Both the position numbers and the translations under genes were made by a program. This document shows positions 34,563-43,295 of a stretch of 64,000 bases of DNA, piece after piece (positions within the stretch are counted from its first letter, which is position 1; the number at the start of each line of letters is the position of its first letter). The stretch is from Collimonas rhizosphaerae (GTDB lineage: Bacteria; Pseudomonadota; Gammaproteobacteria; Burkholderiales; Burkholderiaceae_D): the NCBI RefSeq assembly GCF_038896935.1, contig NZ_JBANDC010000003.1, forward strand, positions 124,001 through 188,000, read 5' to 3'. The notes under the pieces were generated by a model, which saw nothing but the letters and a program-made list of their open reading frames with translations, searched no databases and was not told where the DNA came from.

Positions 34563-35873
34563 TTAACCCAATTCTTCCAGGCGGATCTTGGTGACGCTGC
34601 CGACCACGGTCGCCAAGGCTTCGATCTTGGCAATCGCCGCTTCGACATTCTTTTCCTGGGTCTGGTGCGTCAGCATGATGATGTCGGTGCGGGTCTCGCC
34701 TGCCGCCGGTTCTTTCTGCAGCATGGCGTCGATCGAAATCGACGAATCGGCCAGGATCCGCGTAACATCGGCCAGCACGCCCGGCTGGTCGGCCACATGC
34801 ATGCGCAGGTAATAGCTGGTGGTGATTTCCGTCATCGGCAGGATCGGCGTATCGGCCATGGCGTTCGGCTGGAACGCCAGGTGCGGCACGCGATGCTCGG
34901 GATCGGCGGTCGCCAGGCGCGTGATGTCGACCAGGTCGGCGATCACGGCCGAAGCGGTAGGCTCGGCGCCGGCGCCCTTGCCGTAATACAGCGTATCGCC
35001 AACCGCATCGCCGCGCACCAGCACCGCATTCATGGCGCCTTCGACATTGGCGATCAGGCGCTTGCTCGGGATCAGGGTCGGATGCACGCGCAGCTCGATG
35101 CCGCCGGCGGTGCGCTTGGTGATGCCAAGCAGCTTGATGCGATAGCCGAGCTGCTCGGCATAGCGGATATCGGTCGCCTGCAGCTTGGTGATGCCTTCCA
35201 CATGCGCCTTGCTGAACTGCACCGGGATGCCGAATGCGATCGAAGCCATGATGGTCAGCTTGTGGGCGGCGTCCACGCCCTCGATATCGAAAGTCGGATC
35301 GGCTTCGGCGTAACCCAGGCGCTGCGCTTCTTTCAGCACGACGTCAAAATCGAGGCCCTTGTCGCGCATTTCGGACAGGATGAAGTTGGTGGTGCCGTTG
35401 ATGATGCCGGCGATCCATTGGATGCTGTTGGCGGTCAAACCTTCGCGCAAAGCTTTGATGATAGGAATGCCGCCGGCCACCGCCGCTTCAAACGCGACGA
35501 TCACACCCTTTTCCTGGGCCGCCTTGAAAATTTCATCGCCATGCGTTGCGATCAGCGCCTTGTTGGCGGTCACCACATGCTTGCCGTTGGCAATCGCCTG
35601 CAGCACCAGGTCCTTGGCGATGCCGTAGCCGCCGATCAGCTCGATGACGATATCGATATCGGGATTGTTGACCACCAGCCTGGCGTCGTTGACCACGGCC
35701 ACTTCGCCATTGGTCAGCTGCCTGGCGCGTTCGACATCGAGATCGGCCACCATCGTAATTTCGATAGCTCTCCCTGCGCGCGCTGCAATCTCTCGCTGGT
35801 TGCGCTTCAATACGTTGAACGTGCCGGAACCGACCGTACCTATGCCAAGCAAACCTACCTTGATGGATTTCAT
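34563..35873 (-). CDS. hom: Homoserine dehydrogenase
   Basis: The enzyme reduces aspartate semialdehyde to homoserine for threonine and methionine synthesis. The 436-residue product starts MKSIKVGLLGIGTVGSGT (NAD(P)-binding GxGxVG), has the catalytic-domain stretch GTTNFILSEMRDKG, and ends in a C-terminal ACT domain (about 350-430, YYLRMHVADQPGVLADV) that likely binds threonine as feedback inhibitor. It lies 91 bp downstream of alaA; thrC, often next to it, is absent here. Confidence 0.95.
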   Translation of the reverse strand: MKSIKVGLLGIGTVGSGTFNVLKRNQREIAARAGRAIEITMVADLDVERARQLTNGEVAVVNDARLVVNNPDIDIVIELIGGYGIAKDLVLQAIANGKHVVTANKALIATHGDEIFKAAQEKGVIVAFEAAVAGGIPIIKALREGLTANSIQWIAGIINGTTNFILSEMRDKGLDFDVVLKEAQRLGYAEADPTFDIEGVDAAHKLTIMASIAFGIPVQFSKAHVEGITKLQATDIRYAEQLGYRIKLLGITKRTAGGIELRVHPTLIPSKRLIANVEGAMNAVLVRGDAVGDTLYYGKGAGAEPTASAVIADLVDITRLATADPEHRVPHLAFQPNAMADTPILPMTEITTSYYLRMHVADQPGVLADVTRILADSSISIDAMLQKEPAAGETRTDIIMLTHQTQEKNVEAAIAKIEALATVVGSVTKIRLEELG

Positions 35874-35964
35874 GATCTCTGCTGTCTGTAAAAAAATCTG
35901 CTGATGCCGGGCCGGCTGCCAAGCCAGTCCGGCGGGTTCAATAAAAATTCTGCCTCAAGCCGCG

Positions 35965-37194
35965 TCAAGCCTTGCCGTGGCGCCGGCGATAACCTTCGAG
36001 GAAGCTGGCGATGCGCCCCATGGAATCGGCCAGGTCGTCGGTGTTCGGCAGGAACACCACGCGGAAATGGTCTGGCGTCGGGCAGTTGAAGCCGGTTCCC
36101 TGGACAATCAGCACGCGCTGCTCGGCCAGCAATTCGTAGGCGAAATCCTGGTCGTCGCTGATCGGGTACATCTTCGGATCGAGGCGCGGGAACATGTATA
36201 GCGCAGCCTTCGGCTTGACGCAGGTGACGCCCGGGATATCGGTCAGCAATTTATACGCCATGTCGCGCTGGCGCGTCAGGCGGCCGCCCGGCCCGACCAG
36301 GTCGTTGATGCTCTGGTAGCCGCCCAGCGCGGTCTGGATCGCATACTGGCCAGGCGCGTTGGCGCACAGGCGCATCGACGCCAGCATGTTCAAGCCCTCG
36401 ATATAGCCTTTGGCATGTTTTTTCTCGCCCGACACCACCATCCAGCCGGCGCGGTAGCCACAGGAACGATAGTTTTTCGACAAACCGTTGAATGTGATGA
36501 ACAGCACGTCGTCGGCCAGCGCCGCCAGCGAAGTATGGGTCTCGCCGTCGTACAGCACCTTGTCGTAGATCTCGTCGGCAAAAATGATCAGCTGGTGCTG
36601 GCGCGCCAGGTCGACGATCTGCTGCAGCAGCTCCACCGGGTAAAGGGCGCCGGTCGGATTGTTCGGGTTGATGACGACGATCGCGCGGGTATTGCTGTTG
36701 ATTTTCTTCTTGATGTCTTCGATATCCGGGAACCAGCCGGCCTGCTCGTCGCAGATGTAATGGCGCGGGGTGCCGCCGGACAGGCTGACCGCCGCGGTCC
36801 AGAGCGGATAGTCGGGCGCCGGCACCAGGACTTCGTCACCGGTGTTGAGCAAGGCGTTCATGCTCATCACGATCAGTTCCGAGGCGCCGTTGCCCAGGTA
36901 GATATCGTCGATCGTGACGCCCTGGATCTTTTTTTGCTGGCAATAATGCATCACCGACTTGCGCGGTGCGAACATGCCCTTGGAATCGGTATAGCCGGAA
37001 GCGTTGCCCATGTTGAGGATCATGTCCTGCACGATTTCATCGGGCGGCTCAAAACCGAACACGGCCAGGTTGCCGATGTTCAGCTTGATGATCTTGTGGC
37101 CCTCTTCTTCCATTTGCCGCGCTTTTTCCAGCACGGGGCCGCGGATGTCGTAACAGACATCGTCCAGTTTTTTCGATTTTTGAATCGGTCGCAC
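35965..37194 (-). CDS. alaA: Glutamate-pyruvate aminotransferase AlaA-like
   Basis: This class I PLP aminotransferase is very close to E. coli AlaA, which makes alanine from pyruvate. The 409-residue product has DVCYDIRGPV near the start, YLGNGASELI, VPAPDYPLWTAA, NPNNPTGA, IFADEIYDKVLYDG and the PLP lysine in GLSKNYRSCG. Where E. coli has NIGNPAPFGF this protein has NIGNLAVFGF. It lies just upstream of hom on the same strand, suggesting an amino-acid operon; an aspartate-aminotransferase role is less likely. Confidence 0.88.
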   Translation of the reverse strand: MRPIQKSKKLDDVCYDIRGPVLEKARQMEEEGHKIIKLNIGNLAVFGFEPPDEIVQDMILNMGNASGYTDSKGMFAPRKSVMHYCQQKKIQGVTIDDIYLGNGASELIVMSMNALLNTGDEVLVPAPDYPLWTAAVSLSGGTPRHYICDEQAGWFPDIEDIKKKINSNTRAIVVINPNNPTGALYPVELLQQIVDLARQHQLIIFADEIYDKVLYDGETHTSLAALADDVLFITFNGLSKNYRSCGYRAGWMVVSGEKKHAKGYIEGLNMLASMRLCANAPGQYAIQTALGGYQSINDLVGPGGRLTRQRDMAYKLLTDIPGVTCVKPKAALYMFPRLDPKMYPISDDQDFAYELLAEQRVLIVQGTGFNCPTPDHFRVVFLPNTDDLADSMGRIASFLEGYRRRHGKA

Positions 37195-37234
37195 AGCGCA
37201 ATCCCTTGTATTTTACGCAACATTATCCAGCGTT

Positions 37235-37367
37235 AAAAAGCTGTCTGGAAAATTGGGTTATGGTCACACACGGGTCAGTGCGCCGCACAAATGCTTGCGA
37301 CAACCCCTTGTGAGGGCGCTCCAGGGCTCGACACCCCCGCATTTCACGACTTTTCAGACAGCTTTTC
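37235..37367. repeat. About 130-bp element bounded by 16-bp inverted repeats
   Basis: AAAAGCTGTCTGGAAAA (ending at 37252) and TTTTCAGACAGCTTTT (37351-37366) are inverted copies with one extra base in the left arm. They bound about 100 bp without a credible gene. The size and ends fit a small non-autonomous mobile element or IS remnant. It occupies a third of the 383-bp alaA-Mth938 gap; the rest holds one hairpin (37365-37409) and no clear promoter. Confidence 0.5.
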
Positions 37368-37409
37368 GGCAGTGCACAATTCACCGCCCGAACCACCCAT
37401 TCTGCCGAA
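37365..37409. other. 8-bp inverted repeat next to the 37.2-kb element
   Basis: TTCGGCAG (37365-37372) and CTGCCGAA (37402-37409) are perfect inverted copies 29 bp apart, abutting the right end of the previous element. No T run follows. Function is unknown; it could form part of the leader of the downstream arn gene cluster. Confidence 0.4.
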
Positions 37410-37577
37410 AGCGTGAGGTTTTATCAATCAATACCGCAAGTTCCTGGACGGAAAACGCTACAATGCAGCACTTTATTTTCCATTTTCCGGGAATTTGCAC
37501 ATCGTCTGCGGTCTATCCTTTGGTTCAGCTAAGTATTCGTGGATAGGATCAACCCCTCAACGTGTAAAGATAATGCA

Positions 37578-37976
37578 ATGAAGCTACATACCACCCCGAC
37601 CCAACAGTACCAGACAGTCACGGCCTACGACGACAAGGGCGTGGAAATCAACGCCGTCCGCTATGAACATAGCCTGCTGGTGCTGCCGGAAGCTGCGCCG
37701 GTGCCATGGCCGGTGAGCGGCTTCGACGCCCTCCATGCCGAACATTTCGCGCATATAGACAGCACCCGGCCCGATGTCGTGATCCTCGGCACCGGCGCGC
37801 GCCAGCGCTTTGTCCATCCGAAGCTGACCAGCGTGCTGACCGCGCGCCGCATCGGCGTCGAATGCATGGATAACAAGGCCGCCTGCCGCACCTACAACAT
37901 CCTGATGGCCGAGGGACGCAAAGTCGCCCTGGCCCTGATTTTCAATACCGACGAGGAAACCGCCCAAGATGCGTGA
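37578..37976 (+). CDS. Mth938-like domain protein (DUF498)
   Basis: The 132-residue protein has the compact Mth938/NDUFAF3-like fold: a VVILGTGARQRFVHP strand-loop and LTARRIGVECMDNKAACRTYNILMAEGRKVALALI. The biochemical function in bacteria is unknown. The ATG at 37578 was chosen over an in-frame upstream extension to 37539 because family similarity starts here. Its end overlaps arnT by 8 bp, so it is co-translated with and probably leads the arn operon. Confidence 0.85.
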   Translation: MKLHTTPTQQYQTVTAYDDKGVEINAVRYEHSLLVLPEAAPVPWPVSGFDALHAEHFAHIDSTRPDVVILGTGARQRFVHPKLTSVLTARRIGVECMDNKAACRTYNILMAEGRKVALALIFNTDEETAQDA

Positions 37977-39720
37977 ACTGCATAAATCAAAAACTTTCGC
38001 CTGGCTGTTGTTCCTGCTGTTCTGCATCATCTGGTTTTACATGCTCGGCGCGCGCACGCTGGTGCCCACCGATGAAGGCCGCTACGCCGAAATGGCGCGC
38101 GAAATGGTCGCCACCGGCGACTGGATCACCCTGCGCCTGAACGGCCTCAAGTACTTCGAGAAACCCCCGCTGCAAACCTGGATGAACGCCCTCACCTTCG
38201 AGCTGTTCGGCCTGGGCGAATGGCAAGCGCGCTTGTGGACCGGCTTGTGCGGTTTGCTGGGCGTGGTATTGGTTGCGTTCACCGGCACCCGCATGTTCTC
38301 GGCCCGCATCGGCTTCTACGCAGCGCTGGTGCTCGGCTCCAGCTTCCTGTGGGCCGGCCTCGGCCACATCAATACGCTGGACATGGGCTTGTCCGGCATG
38401 ATGACGATTTCCCTGTGCGCCCTGCTGCTGGCGCAGCGCAGCGACATCAGCCATGGCGAGCAGCGCAACTGGATGCTGCTGTGCTGGGCAGGCATGGCGC
38501 TGGCGGTATTGTCGAAGGGCTTGATCGGGCTGGTCTTGCCCGGCGCGGTGCTGATCCTGTATACGCTGTTCTCGCGCGACTGGTCGATCTGGAAACGCCT
38601 GCACCTGGTATTGGGCCTGATCCTGTTCTTCCTTATCACCACGCCATGGTTTGTCCTGATCTCGCTGAAGAATCCCGAATTCCCGCAATTCTTCTTCATC
38701 CACGAGCAATTCCAGCGCTTCACCAGCAAGATCCACAACCGCTACGGCCCGCCTTATTACTTCGTTCCAATCCTGGTATTGGGTATCGTGCCTTGGCTGG
38801 GCGTCCTGTTCCAGAGCCTGTGGAACGGTGCGCGCGAACAGAATGCGGCGTCAGGCTTCCAGCCGAAAAAGATGCTGCTGATCTGGAGCGTGTTCATTTT
38901 CGCGTTCTTCAGCATTTCCGATTCCAAGCTGCCGTCGTACATCCTGCCGATCTTCCCGGCGCTGGCGCTGCTGATCGCCTGCCACCTGGATAACGCCAGC
39001 AACAAGTCGGTGCAGGCTTCGGCGCTGTTGCTGCTGGCGCCGGCCGTGATCGGCCTGGCCCTGTCGCACAAGATCCCGAACCTGGCCAAGGATGCTTACA
39101 GCCTGCCCTTGATGCAAGCCCACGTGCCTTGGGTGTTCGCCGCATCGGCAGTCGGTTTCGCGGGCGCCGTCGCTGCCCTGCTGCTGGTGCGCCGGCAGCG
39201 CGAATGGGCCATCGTCGCCCTCGCCGCCAGCGGCTTCATCGGCGGCCAGCTGCTGATGTACGGCCACGATCCGCAAGGACGCTACTCGGCCGGGATCGAC
39301 CTGGTGCCGGCCATCAATGCCGAAATGACGCCGCAAACCACGCTGTACGTGGTCGGCAAATACGAGCAGGCGCTGCCGTTCTACCTGCGCCGCACCATGA
39401 CCATGGTGCAGCACATGGATGAGCTGGAATTCGGCATCGGCCAGCAGCCGCAGCTATGGATTCCGACCATCGATGCATTTGTCGTCAAATGGACGGCCGA
39501 TCACGCTGCCGGCAAGAAGGACATTGCCATCATCCGCCCGGAAAACTATCGCGAACTGGAACAGCGCGGCCTGCCGATGCGGGTCATCGGCCAGGATCCG
39601 CGCCGGGTAGTGGTGACCAACCAGGGAATTGCTGCCGCCGCGCCCGCGGCGCCAGCCGCTGCTGCGAGCGAGGCGGCACCGGCTGCTTCGGCTGCGGCAT
39701 CCACAGCAACTGCACCGTAA
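37969..39720 (+). CDS. arnT: ArnT-like undecaprenyl-phosphate-L-Ara4N transferase (GT39)
   Basis: ArnT moves L-Ara4N from undecaprenyl phosphate to lipid A at the periplasmic face. The 583-residue product has about 12 membrane segments and the N-terminal periplasmic-loop signature PTDEGRYAEMAREMVATGDW followed by NGLKYFEKPPL, with the acidic and YFEKP residues shared with known ArnT. The last 30 residues are almost all Ala/Pro/Ser/Thr and are probably disordered. It is placed ahead of arnE-B-C-A-D, unlike the enterobacterial order. A related lipid-linked sugar transferase role is the alternative. Confidence 0.88.
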   Translation: MRELHKSKTFAWLLFLLFCIIWFYMLGARTLVPTDEGRYAEMAREMVATGDWITLRLNGLKYFEKPPLQTWMNALTFELFGLGEWQARLWTGLCGLLGVVLVAFTGTRMFSARIGFYAALVLGSSFLWAGLGHINTLDMGLSGMMTISLCALLLAQRSDISHGEQRNWMLLCWAGMALAVLSKGLIGLVLPGAVLILYTLFSRDWSIWKRLHLVLGLILFFLITTPWFVLISLKNPEFPQFFFIHEQFQRFTSKIHNRYGPPYYFVPILVLGIVPWLGVLFQSLWNGAREQNAASGFQPKKMLLIWSVFIFAFFSISDSKLPSYILPIFPALALLIACHLDNASNKSVQASALLLLAPAVIGLALSHKIPNLAKDAYSLPLMQAHVPWVFAASAVGFAGAVAALLLVRRQREWAIVALAASGFIGGQLLMYGHDPQGRYSAGIDLVPAINAEMTPQTTLYVVGKYEQALPFYLRRTMTMVQHMDELEFGIGQQPQLWIPTIDAFVVKWTADHAAGKKDIAIIRPENYRELEQRGLPMRVIGQDPRRVVVTNQGIAAAAPAAPAAAASEAAPAASAAASTATAP

Positions 39721-39734
39721 CCCGCCGCATATAT

Positions 39735-40106
39735 ATGAACATCACCACTTTTGCCTTCATCCTCGGCGGCGTCTGCCTTAACGCCGTCGCGCAGCTGCTG
39801 CTGAAAGCCGGCACCAATGCAGTCGGCGTGATCCACCTGACGCCGCAGAACTGGCTTGCCACCGGCATCAAGCTGGCGACCCAGCTGCCGATCCTGGGCG
39901 GCCTGGCTTGTTATGTCATCTCGGTAGGGGTCTGGATCATCGGCTTGTCGCGGGTCGACGTCACGATTGCCTATCCGATGCTGTCGATGGGCTATATCAT
40001 CAGCGCCGTCGGCGCCTGGTACTTCCTGGGAGAAGCGGTTTCGATGCAGCGCCTGCTGGCAATCGGCATCATCATCGTCGGCGTGGTATTGCTGACACGC
40101 AGCTAG
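39735..40106 (+). CDS. arnE: SMR-like flippase subunit (ArnE/ArnF type)
   Basis: The 123-residue, four-helix membrane protein of the EamA/SMR group contains LNAVAQLLLKAGTNA and IIGLSRVDVTIAYPMLSMGYI. In enterobacteria ArnE and ArnF together flip undecaprenyl-phosphate-L-Ara4N; here only one subunit gene is present, so it may work as a homodimer. It sits 14 bp after arnT and 50 bp before arnB. The symbol reflects context; ArnF is equally possible. Confidence 0.8.
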   Translation: MNITTFAFILGGVCLNAVAQLLLKAGTNAVGVIHLTPQNWLATGIKLATQLPILGGLACYVISVGVWIIGLSRVDVTIAYPMLSMGYIISAVGAWYFLGEAVSMQRLLAIGIIIVGVVLLTRS

Positions 40107-40156
40107 TCAATGCATCGCGACTTTCCGTCAAACTTACATCGGATATCAAAACCAAT

Positions 40157-41293
40157 ATGAGCCAACAACCTTTCCTGCCGTTTGCCAAACCCACCATCGA
40201 CGAAGCCACGATCGCAGCGGTCGGCGACGTCTTGCGCTCCGGCTGGATTACCAGCGGCCCCAAGGTGCAGGCATTCGAAGCGCAATTGTCGGAATATTTC
40301 GGCGGCCGGCCGGTGCGCACGTTCAATTCCGGCACCTGCACCATGGAAATCGCCTTGCGCATCGCCGGCATCGGCGCCGGCGATGAAGTCATCACCACGC
40401 CGATTTCCTGGGTCGCCACCGCCAACGTGATCATCGAAACCGGCGCCACGCCGGTGTTCGCCGACATCGATCCGGTCACCCGCAATATCGACCTGGCCCA
40501 GGTCGAAGCCGCCATCACGCCGCGCACCAAGGCCATCATCCCGGTCTACCTGTCGGGCCTGCCGGTCGACATGGACCGCCTCTACGCGCTGGCTAAAAAA
40601 CATGGCTTGCGCGTGGTGGAAGACGCCGCCCAAGCCTTGGGCTCGACCTGGAACGGCCAGCGCATCGGCTCTTTCGGAGATTTTGCCTCGTTCAGCTTCC
40701 AGGCCAACAAGAACATCACTTCGTCGGAAGGCGGCTGCCTGGTGCTGAACAATGCCGAGGAAGCGCGCCTGGCGGAAAAATACCGCCTGCAAGGCGTAAC
40801 CCGCAGCGGCTTCGACGGCCTCGATGTCGACGTCCTCGGCGGCAAATTCAACATGACCGACGTCGCCGCCGCCATCGGCCTCGGCCAGTTTGCCCATATC
40901 GAAGCGATCACCGCCCACCGGCGCGAACTGGCGCAGCATTATTTTGCCTGCTTCGGCAGCGATTTCGAGGCGAAACACGGCGCCCAGCTGCCGGTCGCCG
41001 ACTTCGCCAACAGCAACTGGCACATGTTCCAGCTGGTGCTGCCGGAACGCCAGGACGGCAAACCGGCGCGCGCTGCCTTCATGGAACAGATGCAGGAACG
41101 CGGCATCGGCATCGGCTACCACTACCCGGCGATCCACCTGCTCAGCATGTATCGCGCACGCGGCTTCAAGGAAGGCATGTTCCCGGTCGCCGAAAAGGTC
41201 GGGCGCCTGATCGTCTCGCTGCCGATGTTCAATGCCATGACGAAGAACGATGTCGAACGTGCAGTGTCCGCGGTAAAATCCGTGCTTCAATAA
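40157..41293 (+). CDS. arnB: UDP-4-amino-4-deoxy-L-arabinose aminotransferase ArnB
   Basis: ArnB transaminates UDP-4-keto-pentose to UDP-L-Ara4N with glutamate and PLP. The 378-residue product has the DegT/DnrJ/EryC1 fold: TFNSGTCTMEIALRI, VEDAAQALGS and the PLP lysine K185 in SFQANKNITSSEGG. The C-terminal GIGIGYHYPAIHLLSMYR is also typical. The ATG at 40157 begins a conserved FLPFAKPTIDEATI segment, so the longer upstream frame is discarded. arnC follows after 16 bp. Confidence 0.95.
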   Translation: MSQQPFLPFAKPTIDEATIAAVGDVLRSGWITSGPKVQAFEAQLSEYFGGRPVRTFNSGTCTMEIALRIAGIGAGDEVITTPISWVATANVIIETGATPVFADIDPVTRNIDLAQVEAAITPRTKAIIPVYLSGLPVDMDRLYALAKKHGLRVVEDAAQALGSTWNGQRIGSFGDFASFSFQANKNITSSEGGCLVLNNAEEARLAEKYRLQGVTRSGFDGLDVDVLGGKFNMTDVAAAIGLGQFAHIEAITAHRRELAQHYFACFGSDFEAKHGAQLPVADFANSNWHMFQLVLPERQDGKPARAAFMEQMQERGIGIGYHYPAIHLLSMYRARGFKEGMFPVAEKVGRLIVSLPMFNAMTKNDVERAVSAVKSVLQ

Positions 41294-41309
41294 ATTGAAC
41301 GATCGCTTG

Positions 41310-42266
41310 ATGAAACCAGAACTTTCCGTCGTCATCCCGGTATATAACGAGGAATCGGGCCTTCCCAAACTGTTCGAGCGCCTCTATCCGGCGCTCGACG
41401 CACTCGGCATCAGCTATGAAATCCTGTACGTCAACGACGGCAGCCGCGACAAGTCGGCGGCCGTCCTGGCGGAACAGTTCCGCTTGCGTCCCGACGTTAC
41501 CCGCGTAGTCCTGTTCAACGGCAATTTCGGCCAGCACATGGCGATACTGGCCGGTTTTGAAGCGACCCGCGGCGACATCGTCGTCACGCTCGACGCCGAC
41601 CTGCAGAACCCGCCGGAAGAAATCGGCAACCTGGTCGCCAAGATGCGCGAGGGCTACGACTACGTCGGCTCGATCCGCCGCAAGCGCCAGGATTCGGCCT
41701 GGCGCACGATCGCCTCCAAGGCCATGAACCTGCTGCGCGAAAGGATCACCGGCATCAGGATGACCGACCAGGGCAACATGCTGCGCGCCTATGGCCGCAA
41801 CGTGGTCGACCTGATCAACCAGTGCCAGGAGGTCAACACCTTCGTACCGGCGCTGGCATATACGTTTGCCCGCAAAGAGACTGAAATCGTGGTCGAGCAT
41901 GAAGAACGCTCGGCCGGCGAATCGAAATACTCCCTGTATAGCCTGATCCGCCTGAATTTCGACCTGGTGACCGGCTTTTCGATCATGCCTTTGCAGCTGT
42001 TCTCGCTGATAGGCATCGTGCTTTCCTTCGCTTCCGCGGCACTGTTCTTCATCCTGGTCGCGCGCCGTTTCCTGTTCGGCGCTGAAGTACAGGGTGTGTT
42101 CACCCTGTTCGCGTTTGCCTTCTTCCTGATGGGCATGATCCTGTTCGGCATCGGCCTGGTCGGCGAATACGTCGGCCGGATCTACCAGCAAGTGCGGGCG
42201 CGGCCGCGGTATGTAGTGCAAGCCATGCTGGAACAGTCGTCGACGGACGACAAGCAGGCGTCATGA
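41310..42266 (+). CDS. arnC: Undecaprenyl-phosphate 4-deoxy-4-formamido-L-arabinose transferase ArnC
   Basis: ArnC attaches the formylated sugar to undecaprenyl phosphate on the cytoplasmic face. The 318-residue GT2 enzyme has VVIPVYNEESGLP, VNDGSRDKS, the metal-binding DADLQNPPEE and two C-terminal membrane segments. The ATG at 41310 was preferred to a TTG at 41295. Its stop overlaps the formyltransferase gene by 4 bp. Confidence 0.94.
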   Translation: MKPELSVVIPVYNEESGLPKLFERLYPALDALGISYEILYVNDGSRDKSAAVLAEQFRLRPDVTRVVLFNGNFGQHMAILAGFEATRGDIVVTLDADLQNPPEEIGNLVAKMREGYDYVGSIRRKRQDSAWRTIASKAMNLLRERITGIRMTDQGNMLRAYGRNVVDLINQCQEVNTFVPALAYTFARKETEIVVEHEERSAGESKYSLYSLIRLNFDLVTGFSIMPLQLFSLIGIVLSFASAALFFILVARRFLFGAEVQGVFTLFAFAFFLMGMILFGIGLVGEYVGRIYQQVRARPRYVVQAMLEQSSTDDKQAS

Positions 42267-43171
42267 AAGCCGTCGTCTTTGCCTATCACAACGTTGGCGT
42301 GCGCTGCCTGAAAGTCCTGCTGGCGCGCGGCGTCGACATTGCTCTGGTGGTTACCCACGAAGACAATCCGCAGGAAACCATCTGGTTCGAATCGGTATCG
42401 TCGCTGTGCCGCCAGCACGGCATTGCCAGCATCGCTCCGAACGATCCCGCCGCGCCTGAGCTGCTGGCCCAGGTCGCGGCCCTGCAGCCGGATTTCATCT
42501 TCAGTTTCTATTACCGCCACATGCTGCCAGCCACCCTGCTGGCGCTGGCAAGACACGGCGCTTACAACATGCACGGTTCGCTGCTGCCGAAATACCGCGG
42601 CCGGGTGCCGATCAACTGGGCGGTGCTGCACGGCGAAACCGAAACCGGCGCCACCCTGCACGAAATGGCGGCCAAGCCGGACGCCGGCGCCATCGTGGCG
42701 CAAACCTCGGTGCCTATCCTTCCCGACGATACCGCTTACGAAGTATTTGGCAAGGTCGTGGTTGCCGCCGAGCAGACGCTGTGGCGGGTGTTGCCGGCCA
42801 TGCTGGCAGGCAACATTCCCCGGTTGCCGAACAACCTGGCGCAAGGCAGCTATTTCGGCGGACGCAAGCCTGAGGACGGCAAAATCGACTGGAACCGGCC
42901 GGCGCAAGAAGTCTACAACCTGTACCGCGCAGTGGCGCCGCCTTACCCTGGCGCCTGGACTATTGTCAAAGAGCGCACGTTTATCGTCGGAAAAGCCTGT
43001 TTATCGGCCAAACTGATGGAAAACCTGCCGGCAAATTTGCCTCGGGGCTTGGCGGTAGTGGATAATCGCATTGTTGGCGTCTGCGGCGATGGCCGCACGC
43101 TGTTGATTAACGAATTGCTGGCGGACGGCCAAACCGTGACGCCAGAAGCCTTAAAGAACATCCTTTTATAA
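42263..43171 (+). CDS. arnA: ArnA formyltransferase domain as a separate protein
   Basis: This 302-residue protein equals the N-terminal half of enterobacterial ArnA, which N-formylates UDP-L-Ara4N using 10-formyl-tetrahydrofolate. The catalytic residues N102, H104 (NMHGSLLP) and D140 (KPDAGAI) fall at the same numbers as in E. coli ArnA. It ends without the dehydrogenase half, which is encoded 124 bp downstream as its own gene. The overlap with arnC implies translational coupling. Confidence 0.93.
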   Translation: MKAVVFAYHNVGVRCLKVLLARGVDIALVVTHEDNPQETIWFESVSSLCRQHGIASIAPNDPAAPELLAQVAALQPDFIFSFYYRHMLPATLLALARHGAYNMHGSLLPKYRGRVPINWAVLHGETETGATLHEMAAKPDAGAIVAQTSVPILPDDTAYEVFGKVVVAAEQTLWRVLPAMLAGNIPRLPNNLAQGSYFGGRKPEDGKIDWNRPAQEVYNLYRAVAPPYPGAWTIVKERTFIVGKACLSAKLMENLPANLPRGLAVVDNRIVGVCGDGRTLLINELLADGQTVTPEALKNILL

Positions 43172-43295
43172 AACCGGCTGCTTTCGCAGGCGGGGCGGTT
43201 TCGGTGTCAGTTTGTCTACCGCGCCCTGCCCGGCAAGAACTGCAGCGCTTGAAATTCCGTTTTGCGGAATGCCAATCCAACAACAATAGATCACT

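Noticed and set aside
37235..37410. 6S RNA or another structured RNA
   Set aside because: The terminal repeats could form a long stem, but the central bubble and closing pattern of 6S RNA are not seen.
37253..37546. A 97-codon frame in the alaA-Mth938 gap
   Set aside because: It starts inside the inverted-repeat element, has no ribosome-binding site or similarity I recognise, and its composition is unlike that of the real genes.
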